A stretch of DNA of 64,000 nt from Bacillus sp. es.036 (GCF_002563635.1 NZ_PDIZ01000001.1:2480001-2544000), one strand, 5' to 3'; positions 26,218-37,155 are shown, counted from the stretch's first letter. Numbers and translations are program-made. Notes: a model not told the origin generated them from the sequence alone.

Positions 26218-29200
26218 ATGGAGCAATTATGGGTGTTCTTTCGAGATACGTATCAAACGATTGAGCTTGATAAACAGTCTCTACTCATTACGATCGGAAC
26301 AAGTATCAATCACTCTTTTACGATCCCTTCCTCTCATTCGGATGAACACGTATTTTCAATAAAGCGTAAAGAACAACACTACCAATTGTTTAAAAATGAT
26401 GATGAGATCATGACAGTGCCTCTAAATAAACAATCCACTTTTCAATTAGGTTCTGAAGAAGTTGCCGTCATAATAACTTCTAAAGCAAAGAGGAACGTTT
26501 ATTATGTTGGTAACCTGCAAGAAATAACTCTTTCCAAGGCCACAGCAGATATTCAAATGAAACGTCTAGCTGATGGCGTTGGTTTAACCCTCGTTCGCAA
26601 GAAGAAACATTGGACAGTTACAGCTACCAGTCCAACAACCGTTTACCTAAATGGTTCGCTTTTACATAGAAAATCACCGCTCCAAATCGGAGATATGCTT
26701 TTCCTACCGATGATGACACTGACACTAATTGCAGAAGATATGATTGAGATAACAAGCCCAGAAACATTTGAAACCTCTTTACCAGAAGCTACGATTCCGT
26801 CATCTGAGATGAAAAAAAAATACCCAAACTATCGTCGTACACCAAGGATGATGTATGAGTTACCTGAAGATAAAATCGATCTTTCCTTTCCTACGCAAGA
26901 GTCCGATCGAAACAATCGAAGCCTATGGCTTATTATCCTACCACCCTTAATGATGCTAATCGTAATGGGACTAGTGGCACTTCTTATTCCAAGGGGAATC
27001 TTTATCCTTATTTCTGTTGTGATGTTTGCGACAACGCTTGTTACATCAACAGTCCAATATTTCAAAGATAAAAGTTATCAAAAGAAATCAAAAGCACGTA
27101 AGAAAAGGATTTATAAAAGGTACCTTGAGGATAAGCGACAAGAACTTCATGAATTGGCTCAAAAGCAACGCAAAGTGCTAACGTTCCACTACCCTAGCTT
27201 TGAGCGAATGAAATACTTAACAGAGCAGGTTTCAGATCGTTTATGGGAACGTAGCCTTGAGAGTCCTGACTTCCTTCAATTTCGTTTGGGAACAGGAACG
27301 GTACCAGCAAGCTATAAAATTTCCGTCAATTCAGCTGACATGTCGACAAGAGAAATGGATGAGCTATTAGAAGAATCACAGAACCTGAAGCAAGTTTACA
27401 ATGAACTACACTCTCTCCCGATTACTGCAAACCTATTCCAGGGAGCAATCGGTCTAATTGGTAAAGAAGCGGTTGTGAAGAATGAGCTCCATCAAATCAT
27501 TGGACAGCTCGCTTTCTTCCACAGCTATCACGACGTTCGATTTGTCTTCGTTTTTGATGAAGAAGAATATGCCAATTGGGAATGGACGAAATGGTTACCT
27601 CATTTTCAAATGCCAGGTTCCTTTTCAAAAGGGTTTATTTACAATGAACAAACGCGAGATCAGCTCCTTTCTTCGATCTATGAAATGATTCGAGAACGTG
27701 ACCTAGAAGAAGATAAAGAAAAGCTACGTTTCGCACCACACTATGTGTTTATTGTTTCGAATCACAACTTAATCTCAGACCATGTCATTTTAGAGTATTT
27801 AGAGAAAGAGCACACACATCTAGGGCTTTCAACGATTTTCGTTGCAGAAGCAAAGGAGAGTCTATCCGATAATATCCATACGCTTATTCGCTACATTAAC
27901 AAAAACGAAGGAGATATTCTCATTCAAGAGAAAAAAGCCGCCGAAATCTCATTCGAACTTGATCAACACAAACAAAGCGGTAATGAACAGTTCTCTCGAA
28001 TGCTCCGCACACTTAATCACCAACGTGGCATTACGAATTCGATTCCTGACAAAGTATCCTTCTTGCAGATGCTGAACATGGAAGATATTGATGAACTACC
28101 GATATCTCATAACTGGGTAACGAATCAATCGTCTAAGTCCCTTGCAGCACCTGTAGGACTGAAAGGACGACAGGACGTTGTTGAGTTGAACCTTCATGAG
28201 AAAGCTCACGGCCCCCACGGATTACTAGCTGGTACAACAGGATCCGGGAAGAGTGAATTTTTGCAAACGTATATTCTTTCACTCGCCGTTCACTACCATC
28301 CACATGAAGTGGCGTTTCTATTAATTGACTATAAAGGTGGTGGAATGGCTCAGCCATTTAAACAAATTCCTCACCTACTTGGAACGATTACAAATATCGA
28401 AGGTAGTGAAAATTTCAGTGCGCGTGCACTCGCTTCCATTAAAAGCGAATTAAAGAAACGACAAACCATCTTTGATCAGTATGAAGTGAGTCACATAAAC
28501 GACTATACGATTCTTTATAAAAATGGAGTAGCAGCTGAACCAATGCCCCATCTCTTTTTAATTTCGGATGAATTTGCTGAGTTAAAAACGGAAGAACCAG
28601 AGTTCATTAAAGAACTTGTCAGCGCTGCAAGAATTGGTCGAAGTCTAGGTGTGCACCTCATACTTGCCACGCAAAAACCTGGTGGCGTCATTGATAATCA
28701 AATTTGGAGTAACGCTCGCTTCCGCGTCGCTCTAAAAGTACAAAATGTAGAGGATAGCCGTGAAATTTTAAAGAACGGTGATGCTGCATCACTAACCGTA
28801 ACAGGGCGCGCCTACTTACAGGTTGGGAATAACGAAGTGTACGACTTATTCCAATCAGCCTATAGTCGAGCGACTTATATGGAAGATACTTCGGATATGG
28901 AAGATGAAATCGCTCTTGTGACTGACCTCGGTCTCGTTCCACTATCAGAGCTTTCCTCTTCAGAAGAAAGCAAGAAAAAGAAGCAAAGTGAAATCGAAGT
29001 AATCGTAGATAAAATTGTTGATGTCCAGCAGGAACTTGGCCTAAGAAGATTACCAAGCCCATGGCTACCACCACTCGAGAAACGATTATATCGCCATGAT
29101 TTTGAATCCAAAAAGAAAAAAATGACGTTTGCCTTGCTGGATGAACCTGAAAAACAAGCCCAATCTCCATATCATTATGAGTTAATAAAAGATGGAAATA

Positions 29201-30669
29201 TAGGCATATTTGGCTCATCAGGATTCGGGAAGACGCAAACCATTCTAACGTTACTTATGAGTATCGCATCAACAAACACGCCAGAAGAGGCGCAATTCTA
29301 TCTACTCGATTTCGGTAACGGGGGCTTATTATCGATTAAGAATTTACCCCATACGGGAGATTATTTCTTAATTGATGAAGAACGTAAATTAAATAAATTA
29401 TTGAAATTTATTCAGGAGGAATTTACGAAACGTAAACGACTTTTTCAGCGTGAAGAAGTGAGCTCTATTACGATGTACAATCGGTTAAATGAAAAACCTC
29501 TTCCCCTTCTCTTTATTACAATCGATAACTATGATCTTGTAAAAGAGGAGCTGATGGATTTTGATCCGATCTTCACTCAGTTTGCGCGAGATGGACAGTC
29601 GCTGGGAATTTATTTAATTGTCAGCGCCACCCGTTTAAATTCCATTCGACAAGCTCTTATGAATAACCTTAAAACAAAGATCGTTCATTATTTACTCGAT
29701 AATTCTGAAGCTTACACCGTTCTTGGAAGAATCCCTTTTGCACCAGAACCCATCCCAGGCAGGGCCATTATGAAAAAGGAGAAAACACACTTCGGTCAAA
29801 TCATCCTACCAGCTAAAGGAGAAGATGATTACGAACAGCTAGCTTCATTGAAAGAAGAAGTTCAAATGCTCCAAGAGAAATACCGTGATACGAGCAAACC
29901 TGAAGCGATTCCAATGCTACCGAGTGATCTTACATTTAAAACTTTCAAGACGTACATTCAAGCTTCCAAACCAAAAAATTCTTACCCAATTGGACTGCAT
30001 GAAGAAACAGTGAAGCCCGTATCCCTCTCCTTTACGCAGACATCCCATTGTCTTGTACTAGGACAGGCTCAAAAAGGTAAAACCAATATCATGCGTCTTC
30101 TTACCCAGCAAGCGTTACAGCATGAAGGAGACCATATTGCCATATTTGATTCAATCGATCGCGGGTTATTTCATTTAAAAGATGAGGAAAAGACAACTTA
30201 TTTAGAAACAAAAGAACAAATCGAAGAATGGCTTGAACAAATGACATCGGAATTCAAGTCACGTGAGATAAAGTACCACGAAAGTATGAATAGTGATGAA
30301 ACACTTCCTGAATTCTCTAGAGTTCTCCTCTTTATCGATGGATATGGACGATTTTCTCAAACGCTCGGAAGTTTGCTACAGGATCGAATGACCACACTAA
30401 TGAAAAACTATAGCCACCTTGGCTTAAGTATTGTTGCATCTGGCAGCAGCAATGAGCTAACGAAAGGCTATGACCCACTAACAGTTGAATTGAAACAAGT
30501 TCGTCAAATCATCTTATTAATGAAGAAATCCGATCAAACGCTCATTAACCTGCCTTTTGACAGGAAAGAACCCGATATTAAAGCCGGATTTGCTTATTAT
30601 GTGCAAAGTGAAACCGCGCAAAAAATCCAAATTCCACTTCTTCAAATAGAAAGGAAGGTCCATGCGTGA
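26218..30669 (+). CDS. essC: Type VII secretion ATPase EssC (YukBA)
   Basis: 1483 residues. Two N-terminal FHA-like domains (about 1-185), two transmembrane helices (about 235-283) and three FtsK/SpoIIIE-type ATPase domains. Walker A motifs are GTTGSGKS (about 673), GSSGFGKT (about 998) and GQAQKGKT (about 1281). The first domain has Walker B HLFLISDEFAEL and looks catalytic. The second has ITIDNYDLV and the third LLFIDGYGRF at the Walker B position, so both lack the catalytic Glu and are probably regulatory, as in other EssC proteins. It is the motor that drives EsxA and LXG toxin export. The start ATG 26218 has GGAGGTGA upstream, 15 nt after essB. Confidence 0.95.
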   Translation: MEQLWVFFRDTYQTIELDKQSLLITIGTSINHSFTIPSSHSDEHVFSIKRKEQHYQLFKNDDEIMTVPLNKQSTFQLGSEEVAVIITSKAKRNVYYVGNLQEITLSKATADIQMKRLADGVGLTLVRKKKHWTVTATSPTTVYLNGSLLHRKSPLQIGDMLFLPMMTLTLIAEDMIEITSPETFETSLPEATIPSSEMKKKYPNYRRTPRMMYELPEDKIDLSFPTQESDRNNRSLWLIILPPLMMLIVMGLVALLIPRGIFILISVVMFATTLVTSTVQYFKDKSYQKKSKARKKRIYKRYLEDKRQELHELAQKQRKVLTFHYPSFERMKYLTEQVSDRLWERSLESPDFLQFRLGTGTVPASYKISVNSADMSTREMDELLEESQNLKQVYNELHSLPITANLFQGAIGLIGKEAVVKNELHQIIGQLAFFHSYHDVRFVFVFDEEEYANWEWTKWLPHFQMPGSFSKGFIYNEQTRDQLLSSIYEMIRERDLEEDKEKLRFAPHYVFIVSNHNLISDHVILEYLEKEHTHLGLSTIFVAEAKESLSDNIHTLIRYINKNEGDILIQEKKAAEISFELDQHKQSGNEQFSRMLRTLNHQRGITNSIPDKVSFLQMLNMEDIDELPISHNWVTNQSSKSLAAPVGLKGRQDVVELNLHEKAHGPHGLLAGTTGSGKSEFLQTYILSLAVHYHPHEVAFLLIDYKGGGMAQPFKQIPHLLGTITNIEGSENFSARALASIKSELKKRQTIFDQYEVSHINDYTILYKNGVAAEPMPHLFLISDEFAELKTEEPEFIKELVSAARIGRSLGVHLILATQKPGGVIDNQIWSNARFRVALKVQNVEDSREILKNGDAASLTVTGRAYLQVGNNEVYDLFQSAYSRATYMEDTSDMEDEIALVTDLGLVPLSELSSSEESKKKKQSEIEVIVDKIVDVQQELGLRRLPSPWLPPLEKRLYRHDFESKKKKMTFALLDEPEKQAQSPYHYELIKDGNIGIFGSSGFGKTQTILTLLMSIASTNTPEEAQFYLLDFGNGGLLSIKNLPHTGDYFLIDEERKLNKLLKFIQEEFTKRKRLFQREEVSSITMYNRLNEKPLPLLFITIDNYDLVKEELMDFDPIFTQFARDGQSLGIYLIVSATRLNSIRQALMNNLKTKIVHYLLDNSEAYTVLGRIPFAPEPIPGRAIMKKEKTHFGQIILPAKGEDDYEQLASLKEEVQMLQEKYRDTSKPEAIPMLPSDLTFKTFKTYIQASKPKNSYPIGLHEETVKPVSLSFTQTSHCLVLGQAQKGKTNIMRLLTQQALQHEGDHIAIFDSIDRGLFHLKDEEKTTYLETKEQIEEWLEQMTSEFKSREIKYHESMNSDETLPEFSRVLLFIDGYGRFSQTLGSLLQDRMTTLMKNYSHLGLSIVASGSSNELTKGYDPLTVELKQVRQIILLMKKSDQTLINLPFDRKEPDIKAGFAYYVQSETAQKIQIPLLQIERKVHA

Positions 30670-33600
30670 AAGAAAAGAAAAGCATCCTTAAGCTCATTCT
30701 CGTAACAGCAATCATTTTAGTTCTCCCGCTCATTTACTTTACTTCCATTGGAGAAAATCCGATGAAAAAGAAGGAGAGCGCCACGAAAACGATCGCTGTC
30801 ATCAATGAAGATACAGGAACCGAAGAAGACGAGGAACTCGTAAAGTTCGGAAATGACGTCCCTCCCCTTCTTAAATCTGAATCACAATACAATTGGGAAG
30901 TTGTTGGACGTAGTGCTGCAGAAAATGGATTAAACAATCAGAAGTACGATGCCGTTGTTTATATTCCCTCCACTTTCTCTGAGAAGATTCTAACGTACGA
31001 CGAAAACCAACCGGAGCAAACAAAGTTAGCATTTACTGTACAGAATCAATTAAATGCCCTAAATAAAGAACAAGTTTTGCTTGAACTTGAACAAGCAACA
31101 AATCGCGTGAACACGAAGATGTCTTCTCTTTATTGGAACTATGTTTCAAATGACCTCGTCAACATCCAACAAGAGTTTGACCAAATTGTAGAGAAAGAGA
31201 AAGCATTCCAACAAACGATGCTTTCTTTCTATACACCAAGTTCGAAAGATTTGGCCGAGCAGATGGAGCAGCAAGTTTCGATGCTTGCGAACCTTCAATC
31301 AACTTCAGAAAATGCTGAGGAACGTGCGGCTGACCAAACAGATACGATGGAAGGGTTTCAAGAAAATCTAGCAAACTTTGTTACTTATACAAATGACTAT
31401 CGTGAGTATCAGCAGAAGCAGCAAGAAGTTCTAGAACAAATCCAAGCCGATTCAGTCAATTCGATTTCACAAGCTACAGAAATGCCTCAACCGATGTTTA
31501 TGAACAATAAAGAACTGTTCGAAGGGAAATCTGAGAGCGTACTTGAAAACATGTCTCAGGTAGAAAACCAAATGATTCAGCAGCAAGAAATGTTCGCTGG
31601 TCTAAAAGAAGTTCGGTACAATCAGGTCGAGCGTCAGGTTAACGATTTCTATACGCTTCAAGAACGGATTCTAAACTACTACCAGCAACTAAAAGATTCA
31701 ATGATTTTAAATGAACTAGAAGGTGAAATCGCTACGCTTAGCAAGAAACTTGGTGATGGTGACGAGATCATTATTCCGGATGATCCCGAACTCCCTGAAG
31801 TGCCTGAAAATCCAGAAGAACCAGTTGAACCTAGTGAAGAAGAGGATCCAACGGAAGATCTTACAAAACTTCTAAAAAGCTTACAAGATGAAGAGCCTCC
31901 TGTGATCGATGAAGATGCTGAAACAAATGGTTCAACTCCTGTTGATCTAAGCGAAGAACGTAACGAGCTATTAGCGATCGCTCAGGAAGTCGTTGCGTTA
32001 CAAGAAACATTGATCGCCCTAGAACAACCAAAAGTAGAAGATCTTCAAACCGCATCGACAACGTTGCTAACGCTTAACGATCGAATCAAGCAAACTGAAC
32101 AACAGCTTTTAGCCAAAGAAGGCGGCGAAAACCCACTAGATGGCGAACTAGAAGAATTAAAGAAGCTTATAGAATCGCTCACAACAGAAAATAAAAGTTT
32201 ACTTGAACAAATTGAAGAGTTAACAAAGGAACTGGAGAAGCTAACGAAAGAAAACGAAACGCTCTCTTCTCAAAAAGAAACGTTAATGGAACAGGTTGAT
32301 GTGTTAAAAGAATCAAATACCGAGCTAAAAGACTTACTAGTGATGGTATCTGATAAAATCTATCGAATTTCATCAGGTATCAATGAGAAAGAAAATGCAA
32401 TACTAGCATCTCCAGCTCTTTCACAAGCTAGAAAAGATACGCTATCCGTCTATTTCCAACGACCTATTAAAGGGACTAACTTAACAGATGTTCTTCAATA
32501 CTATGCCTATTTGGATCGTTACGAAGCAACGCTTAATAGCATGCTTTCTAAAAACAACGTGCAGGAAACTGTTCTACAGGACAATGACCTTCGCGAAGAA
32601 GTGAACAGCATGTTAGAACTAACGAACAAAGAAGAAGGTCAATGGGACGCGGTTGGCTCACAAGTACCGAAGACGAGTGATGCCCTAACAACGTTACAAG
32701 ATGATTTCACTGTCTTTTTAGCAGACTACAAAAACGTTCTCGATACCCAGCAAGCAAAATTACTTGAAAGCTTGAACGGAATTGAAGAAGAAGCAGATAA
32801 CGTTCTAAATCAAATGCAACAATCTCAGCAGCAAACACCTGATAAAACAGCACAGGGCACAAATATCATAAGTAATCATGATCAGGTTAAGAGCCAGATG
32901 GGTTCTTTGTATGATTGGATGGATTCTATTGAAGATAGCCAATCTGAAATTCTTTCGTACACAGATGAACTCCAGTCTCGAGTAGCTGAAGTGCAGACAG
33001 ATGCCAACACACTAAATAACAAGTGGGAAACGAACGTCGCTTCCACCCTTATGATTCGTGATGATGTTTTTAACGTTATGGGGAATGCGTTTGTAGATGG
33101 CCAATCTAATGAATACGTCTATGATTTCCTTGCTACTCCAATTGACGTAACAGGAAGCGTCTTTACTGATAAGAAAGATACGAATCTTCCACCAGTGGTC
33201 ATTTTGTTTATTATTCTCTTAAGCAGCTTGTTGATTGGATATGCAAGTTACTACTTCCAACATGGTCCATGGTGGCTACAAAGTATTTTATTCTTAATGC
33301 TGACAAGTATCGTGGGGCTTGTGATTAGCCTCTACAGTTTATCGATTTATCCATTAGGAAACGATCGTTCTATGGAATGGACCATCTTTACGATCTTACT
33401 ACTATTAAGTTGTGCGGCACTCATTCGCGTAGCCTTTATGAGTCACCATTTAATCGGATGGCTCGTTACCGTTGGCCTCGTCGCCTTGTTTGTAACACCT
33501 TTATTAGCTCTTTCAACACCAAACTTTAGCTTTACTGATCCAATGTCTCGCGTGTATATGTCAATCCAGAACAGTACACAAACGCTCTTTTCAGAAGGTG

Positions 33601-33704
33601 CGATGATTTTATCCGCCATTTTGATCGTCCTGATCATTCTTCAATATGCTTTAAACAAACGATCATGGACACAAATAAAAAAGGATAAGGCCCATGAAGC
33701 CTAA
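30666..33704 (+). CDS. esaA: Type VII secretion protein EsaA (YueB)
   Basis: 1012 residues. One N-terminal transmembrane helix (LKLILVTAIILVLPLIYFTS), a very long extracellular coiled-coil region (about 100-820) and a C-terminal membrane part with about five helices from residue 841. In the middle is a Pro/Glu-rich linker (about 370-400; PDDPELPEVPENPEEPVEP). Between about 480 and 545 there is a leucine/glutamate heptad region (LTKELEKLTKENETLSSQ). This is the architecture of YueB, the SPP1 phage receptor of B. subtilis. It starts with GTG 30666, overlapping the essC stop by 4 nt. Confidence 0.92.
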   Translation: MKEKKSILKLILVTAIILVLPLIYFTSIGENPMKKKESATKTIAVINEDTGTEEDEELVKFGNDVPPLLKSESQYNWEVVGRSAAENGLNNQKYDAVVYIPSTFSEKILTYDENQPEQTKLAFTVQNQLNALNKEQVLLELEQATNRVNTKMSSLYWNYVSNDLVNIQQEFDQIVEKEKAFQQTMLSFYTPSSKDLAEQMEQQVSMLANLQSTSENAEERAADQTDTMEGFQENLANFVTYTNDYREYQQKQQEVLEQIQADSVNSISQATEMPQPMFMNNKELFEGKSESVLENMSQVENQMIQQQEMFAGLKEVRYNQVERQVNDFYTLQERILNYYQQLKDSMILNELEGEIATLSKKLGDGDEIIIPDDPELPEVPENPEEPVEPSEEEDPTEDLTKLLKSLQDEEPPVIDEDAETNGSTPVDLSEERNELLAIAQEVVALQETLIALEQPKVEDLQTASTTLLTLNDRIKQTEQQLLAKEGGENPLDGELEELKKLIESLTTENKSLLEQIEELTKELEKLTKENETLSSQKETLMEQVDVLKESNTELKDLLVMVSDKIYRISSGINEKENAILASPALSQARKDTLSVYFQRPIKGTNLTDVLQYYAYLDRYEATLNSMLSKNNVQETVLQDNDLREEVNSMLELTNKEEGQWDAVGSQVPKTSDALTTLQDDFTVFLADYKNVLDTQQAKLLESLNGIEEEADNVLNQMQQSQQQTPDKTAQGTNIISNHDQVKSQMGSLYDWMDSIEDSQSEILSYTDELQSRVAEVQTDANTLNNKWETNVASTLMIRDDVFNVMGNAFVDGQSNEYVYDFLATPIDVTGSVFTDKKDTNLPPVVILFIILLSSLLIGYASYYFQHGPWWLQSILFLMLTSIVGLVISLYSLSIYPLGNDRSMEWTIFTILLLLSCAALIRVAFMSHHLIGWLVTVGLVALFVTPLLALSTPNFSFTDPMSRVYMSIQNSTQTLFSEGAMILSAILIVLIILQYALNKRSWTQIKKDKAHEA

Positions 33705-34173
33705 GATCATTTTCCTGTTCACTTTGATTTTTCTCTGCTGTCACAGCGTTCCAGTGGCAGCAGAGGGAAACACAGACATCAATGAGCTATTACCGAATGA
33801 ATACAAAAAGAACAAATTCAAGAAAAACACTGACTTAATTTACGATTCATCGAATACGAAAGAAATGGAAGAAATATCGGAAGAACAGCAAAAGATTTCT
33901 TTTACTGGAGAAAAGGTTTTTAATCTTGCCAAAACTCAAAATGAGTTATTTCTTTCAATGAGTCATGAAAATAGTACGATTAAAGATAAAGCAGAGAATC
34001 TCAATCTTTTCTCTGCATCAGAGGCGGCAGCTTTTACATCGACTAACTCAGAAGGTAACGAAACGACATCAACCTCTTTTCAGCTCCTAATCGGAATTTT
34101 AATCGGTGTATGTCTCGTTGTTTTAATCATTGTATTAGTGATCTATAATCGTCTTTCTTCATCAAAAAGCTAA
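33694..34173 (+). CDS. essA: Type VII secretion protein EssA (YueC)
   Basis: 159 residues. Signal-like N-terminus (IIFLFTLIFLCCHSVPVAAEG), a polar extracellular stretch and a C-terminal transmembrane helix (LLIGILIGVCLVVLIIVLVIY, about 131-151). It overlaps esaA by 11 nt. It is the last gene of the secretion core and ends at a clear terminator. No LXG-toxin, immunity or YueD-like gene follows. Confidence 0.85.
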   Translation: MKPKIIFLFTLIFLCCHSVPVAAEGNTDINELLPNEYKKNKFKKNTDLIYDSSNTKEMEEISEEQQKISFTGEKVFNLAKTQNELFLSMSHENSTIKDKAENLNLFSASEAAAFTSTNSEGNETTSTSFQLLIGILIGVCLVVLIIVLVIYNRLSSSKS

Positions 34174-34183
34174 TCGCACAAAA

Positions 34184-34226
34184 AAAACTACGGTTCCCCT
34201 TATTCGAGGACCGTAGTTTTTCTTTT
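34184..34226. terminator. Terminator of the type VII secretion operon
   Basis: AAAACTACGGT / ACCGTAGTTTT stem (34184-34194 with 34210-34220) with further inner pairing and a TTCTTTTT tail. It also faces the convergent serine hydrolase gene. Confidence 0.85.
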
Positions 34227-35251
34227 TACGTATCTAATCGATGGAACATTTCTTCGAAGTCTTTCATTACATCAAATGCACCATCACCGTGGTTTGAAGG
34301 AATGGCGATCTTATATCCACTCTCTGGATAGTAAGCAGAATGGAAGCTCACTCCTGGATCATAGCCCATCACATGGTATTTAAAAACTTGGCTGTTCCGA
34401 CTATTTATCCAAACACCGTAACCATAACCCACGCCTTCTTTCACATCCACATGGGTGGTTAATAATTCTTTTGTAAGACTCTCATTCAATAACTGAAAAT
34501 CAATCAGCGCTTCCCAAAGTTTCACCATATCAGGTGCTGTCACATACGCACCCCCATCAGCTCCACCGACAACCGGGATAGCATACGTATTCGTCCGCCA
34601 CGAGCCGTCATCTTCATCAATGTAGCCTAGTGCTGTATTTTGCGGGAGACGATCTAAAGAGAAATACCCTGAATCATTCATATGAGCAGGCTTAAAAACA
34701 TTTTCTTCTATATAATGTTGAAAAGTCATTCCTGTTTGCTGCTCGATAATTAGACCTAGCACGATGTAACCGGCGTTATTATAACGAAATGCCTCTCCTG
34801 GCTGAGCTATCATTTCCGCATTTTGAAAAAGTGGCAGAAAGTCCTGAAGGCTTTTTAGAAGATACATTGGTGTCTGCTTCCAAAGATCCTCGTAATCTTC
34901 CATGACGTCCTCATCAAAATAGTCCGGTATACCTGAAGTGTGTGTTAAAAGCTGATGAATTGTAATGTTCGGATCGAAGTGAGGAAAAGACACATTCAAG
35001 CAATCTCTTAACTTCGTTTTGAACGATAATTGCTTTTTCTCTACTAACTGAGCGATCCCTATTGCCGTAAACAACTTGCAACCTGAGGCAATCCCAAATC
35101 TTGTATTCACCTTATTTAATCGCTCTTCCACTCGATTGGCATATCCGGAAGATAATTTGAATTCTTTTTCATCTTGTTTTACAAAGATAGAACCAGAAAA
35201 ATCAACACCTTGTATAAGTTGATCAATAACACTTTCTTGAGAAAACTTCAT
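34226..35251 (-). CDS. Serine hydrolase, beta-lactamase class C / PBP-like
   Basis: 341 residues. Catalytic motifs of the family: SxxK in GIASGCKLFTAIG (about 57-60), YxN in FRYNNAGYIVLG (about 158-160), and an HxG-type third motif in SNHGDGAFD. There is no signal peptide, so the enzyme is probably cytoplasmic, or its export is not visible. Family members are esterases, D-amino-peptidases or beta-lactamase-like; the substrate cannot be told. ATG codons at 35257 and 35251 are both possible; the GGGGGTG ribosome site fits 35251 better. Monocistronic. Confidence 0.8.
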   Translation of the reverse strand: MKFSQESVIDQLIQGVDFSGSIFVKQDEKEFKLSSGYANRVEERLNKVNTRFGIASGCKLFTAIGIAQLVEKKQLSFKTKLRDCLNVSFPHFDPNITIHQLLTHTSGIPDYFDEDVMEDYEDLWKQTPMYLLKSLQDFLPLFQNAEMIAQPGEAFRYNNAGYIVLGLIIEQQTGMTFQHYIEENVFKPAHMNDSGYFSLDRLPQNTALGYIDEDDGSWRTNTYAIPVVGGADGGAYVTAPDMVKLWEALIDFQLLNESLTKELLTTHVDVKEGVGYGYGVWINSRNSQVFKYHVMGYDPGVSFHSAYYPESGYKIAIPSNHGDGAFDVMKDFEEMFHRLDT

Positions 35252-35482
35252 GCACATACACCCCCTTCACTTTCATACCAATTGTCAATCTTCAACTTAA
35301 GTTTGCCATTTCCTTTTTACTTTAAGAAATGAGTTTAATAAAATTTTCCACACTAATAATCATAGTTCTAAATAACCATGAATTCTTACTATTCTATATT
35401 TTAAGATAATTACAACGACTCATGAGATTCGTTCATCTTCCTTATATAATTGTTAATAGATTACATATTAGGAGGAATTTAT

Positions 35483-37138
35483 TTGAGAAAAAAGTTCATT
35501 GCCCCACTTGTTGTGACAACTGCTTTAATCACCGCCTCACTTCCGTATCATAATGTTCTAGCTGAACAGCCTGCTCAAGTGGAAAGTCATACCGTTAAGC
35601 AATGGAACGAGAAAGCAAACGTTCCCCTATTTGTGAAGGAAAAACAAGCGGTTAAACGTTCCTCTTCTACTACAGAGGATGCCCTAAACTACCTGCAACA
35701 AAATAAAGAAAAAGTAAACATTAAGAACCCAAAAGCAGACCTAAAAAAGAAAAAGTCAGTCAAAGATGAGCTTGGTATGACTCACGTTAGGTTTAATCAA
35801 ACAAAGAACGGCGTACCCGTGGAAGGTGCTGAAATTATTGTTCACTACAATGCGGACAATGAAATTACAGTCGTAAACGGTGCTTATAATGAGGAAGTTG
35901 AATCAAGTAAGCTCAATACATCGCCTACCGTTTCTACAGAAGATGCTTTGCAAGTCGCAAAATCTTCGACCAATGCTCCTGCTACCTTAGATCAAGTTCC
36001 AACTTCTGAGTTAGTTATTTATCCATTCGAAGGTAAAAATCACCTTACCTATAAGGTGAATGTAAACTTCTTAGGAGATGAGCCTGGTAACTGGTTCGTG
36101 TTTGTTGACGCTAAGTCTGGTGAAGTTGTGGATCAAGACAATGCCATTATGGATGCAGGACATTACAAAACCCAAACGGGAACTGGTACCGGCGTACTAG
36201 GTGATCACCGTCTTCTACATGTCACAAAAAACAAGGTTGAAAATGAAGGAAGCACTTTTCAACTAGCAGATTACAGTCATGATGGGCTAGATGGAATCAT
36301 TACCTATGATTACTCAAAAAACTACCTCGAGGTCTTTTCAAATAAAAGCGCGGCGTTCAAGTCTGAATTTGCTGAGCCTGCAGTGGATGCTCACTATAAC
36401 TCTGAACAAGTCTATGATTATTATTTAAGTGAGCATGGACGGAACTCACTCGACGATAATGGTATGCCGATTCAATCCGTTGTTCACTATGGTGATAATT
36501 ACAACAACGCTTTCTGGAACGGGACTTACATGGTATATGGAGATGGCGATGGTGAATTCTTTATTCCTCTTTCTGCTAGCCTGGATGTTGCAGCCCATGA
36601 AATGACTCATGGCGTAACCTCTAATTCAGCTAACCTTATTTACCGTTTCCAATCTGGTGCTTTGAATGAGGCCTTCTCGGATATCTTCGGGGCATTAATC
36701 GATGAATCGGATTGGGAGATTGGAGAAGACATTATGGCACCTGCTGCAGTAGCAGATGGACGCACTTCTCTTAGAAGCTTAAGTGATCCTAGTAAATACC
36801 CTGTTGCTGCTGCTTATGTGCCATATGGAAATGGGGATGGAAAATACCCTTCTCATATGGATGAATTCTACGATCTACCTGGTAAATTAGATAACGGCGG
36901 GGTTCACATCAATTCTTCCATTATTAATCACGCTGCTTACTTAACTGCACAGGATATTGGCCGTGAGAAGCTTGGACAAATCTATTATCGTGCTTTGACT
37001 CAATACCTCACACCTAACTCCGACTTCAGTGATGCCCGACAAGCAATCATACAGTCCGCTATTGACCTTTACGGTGAAGGCAGTCCAGAAGTTGAAGCAG
37101 CTGCAGGTGGATTTAATTCGGTAGGGATTCTAGAATAA
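35483..37138 (+). CDS. Secreted M4 neutral metalloprotease (bacillolysin/thermolysin family)
   Basis: 551 residues from TTG 35483, 8 nt after AGGAGG. Signal peptide about 1-28; propeptide with FTP (SVKDELGMTHVRFNQTKNGV) and PepSY parts to about residue 225; mature protease from about 228. Zinc site: HEMTH (H372, E373, H376) and Glu 396 in GALNEAFSD; the transition-state His lies in NGGVHINSSIINHAAY. These are the complete M4 residues, so it should be active. Typical exported, post-exponential protease. A TATAAT box is present at 35445-35450. Confidence 0.93.
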   Translation: MRKKFIAPLVVTTALITASLPYHNVLAEQPAQVESHTVKQWNEKANVPLFVKEKQAVKRSSSTTEDALNYLQQNKEKVNIKNPKADLKKKKSVKDELGMTHVRFNQTKNGVPVEGAEIIVHYNADNEITVVNGAYNEEVESSKLNTSPTVSTEDALQVAKSSTNAPATLDQVPTSELVIYPFEGKNHLTYKVNVNFLGDEPGNWFVFVDAKSGEVVDQDNAIMDAGHYKTQTGTGTGVLGDHRLLHVTKNKVENEGSTFQLADYSHDGLDGIITYDYSKNYLEVFSNKSAAFKSEFAEPAVDAHYNSEQVYDYYLSEHGRNSLDDNGMPIQSVVHYGDNYNNAFWNGTYMVYGDGDGEFFIPLSASLDVAAHEMTHGVTSNSANLIYRFQSGALNEAFSDIFGALIDESDWEIGEDIMAPAAVADGRTSLRSLSDPSKYPVAAAYVPYGNGDGKYPSHMDEFYDLPGKLDNGGVHINSSIINHAAYLTAQDIGREKLGQIYYRALTQYLTPNSDFSDARQAIIQSAIDLYGEGSPEVEAAAGGFNSVGILE

Positions 37139-37155
37139 CAGACTAATTAAAGATA

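Noticed and set aside
28688-29218. 176-codon frame antisense to essC
   Set aside because: A shadow of the EssC coding strand; no ribosome site and no recognisable domain.
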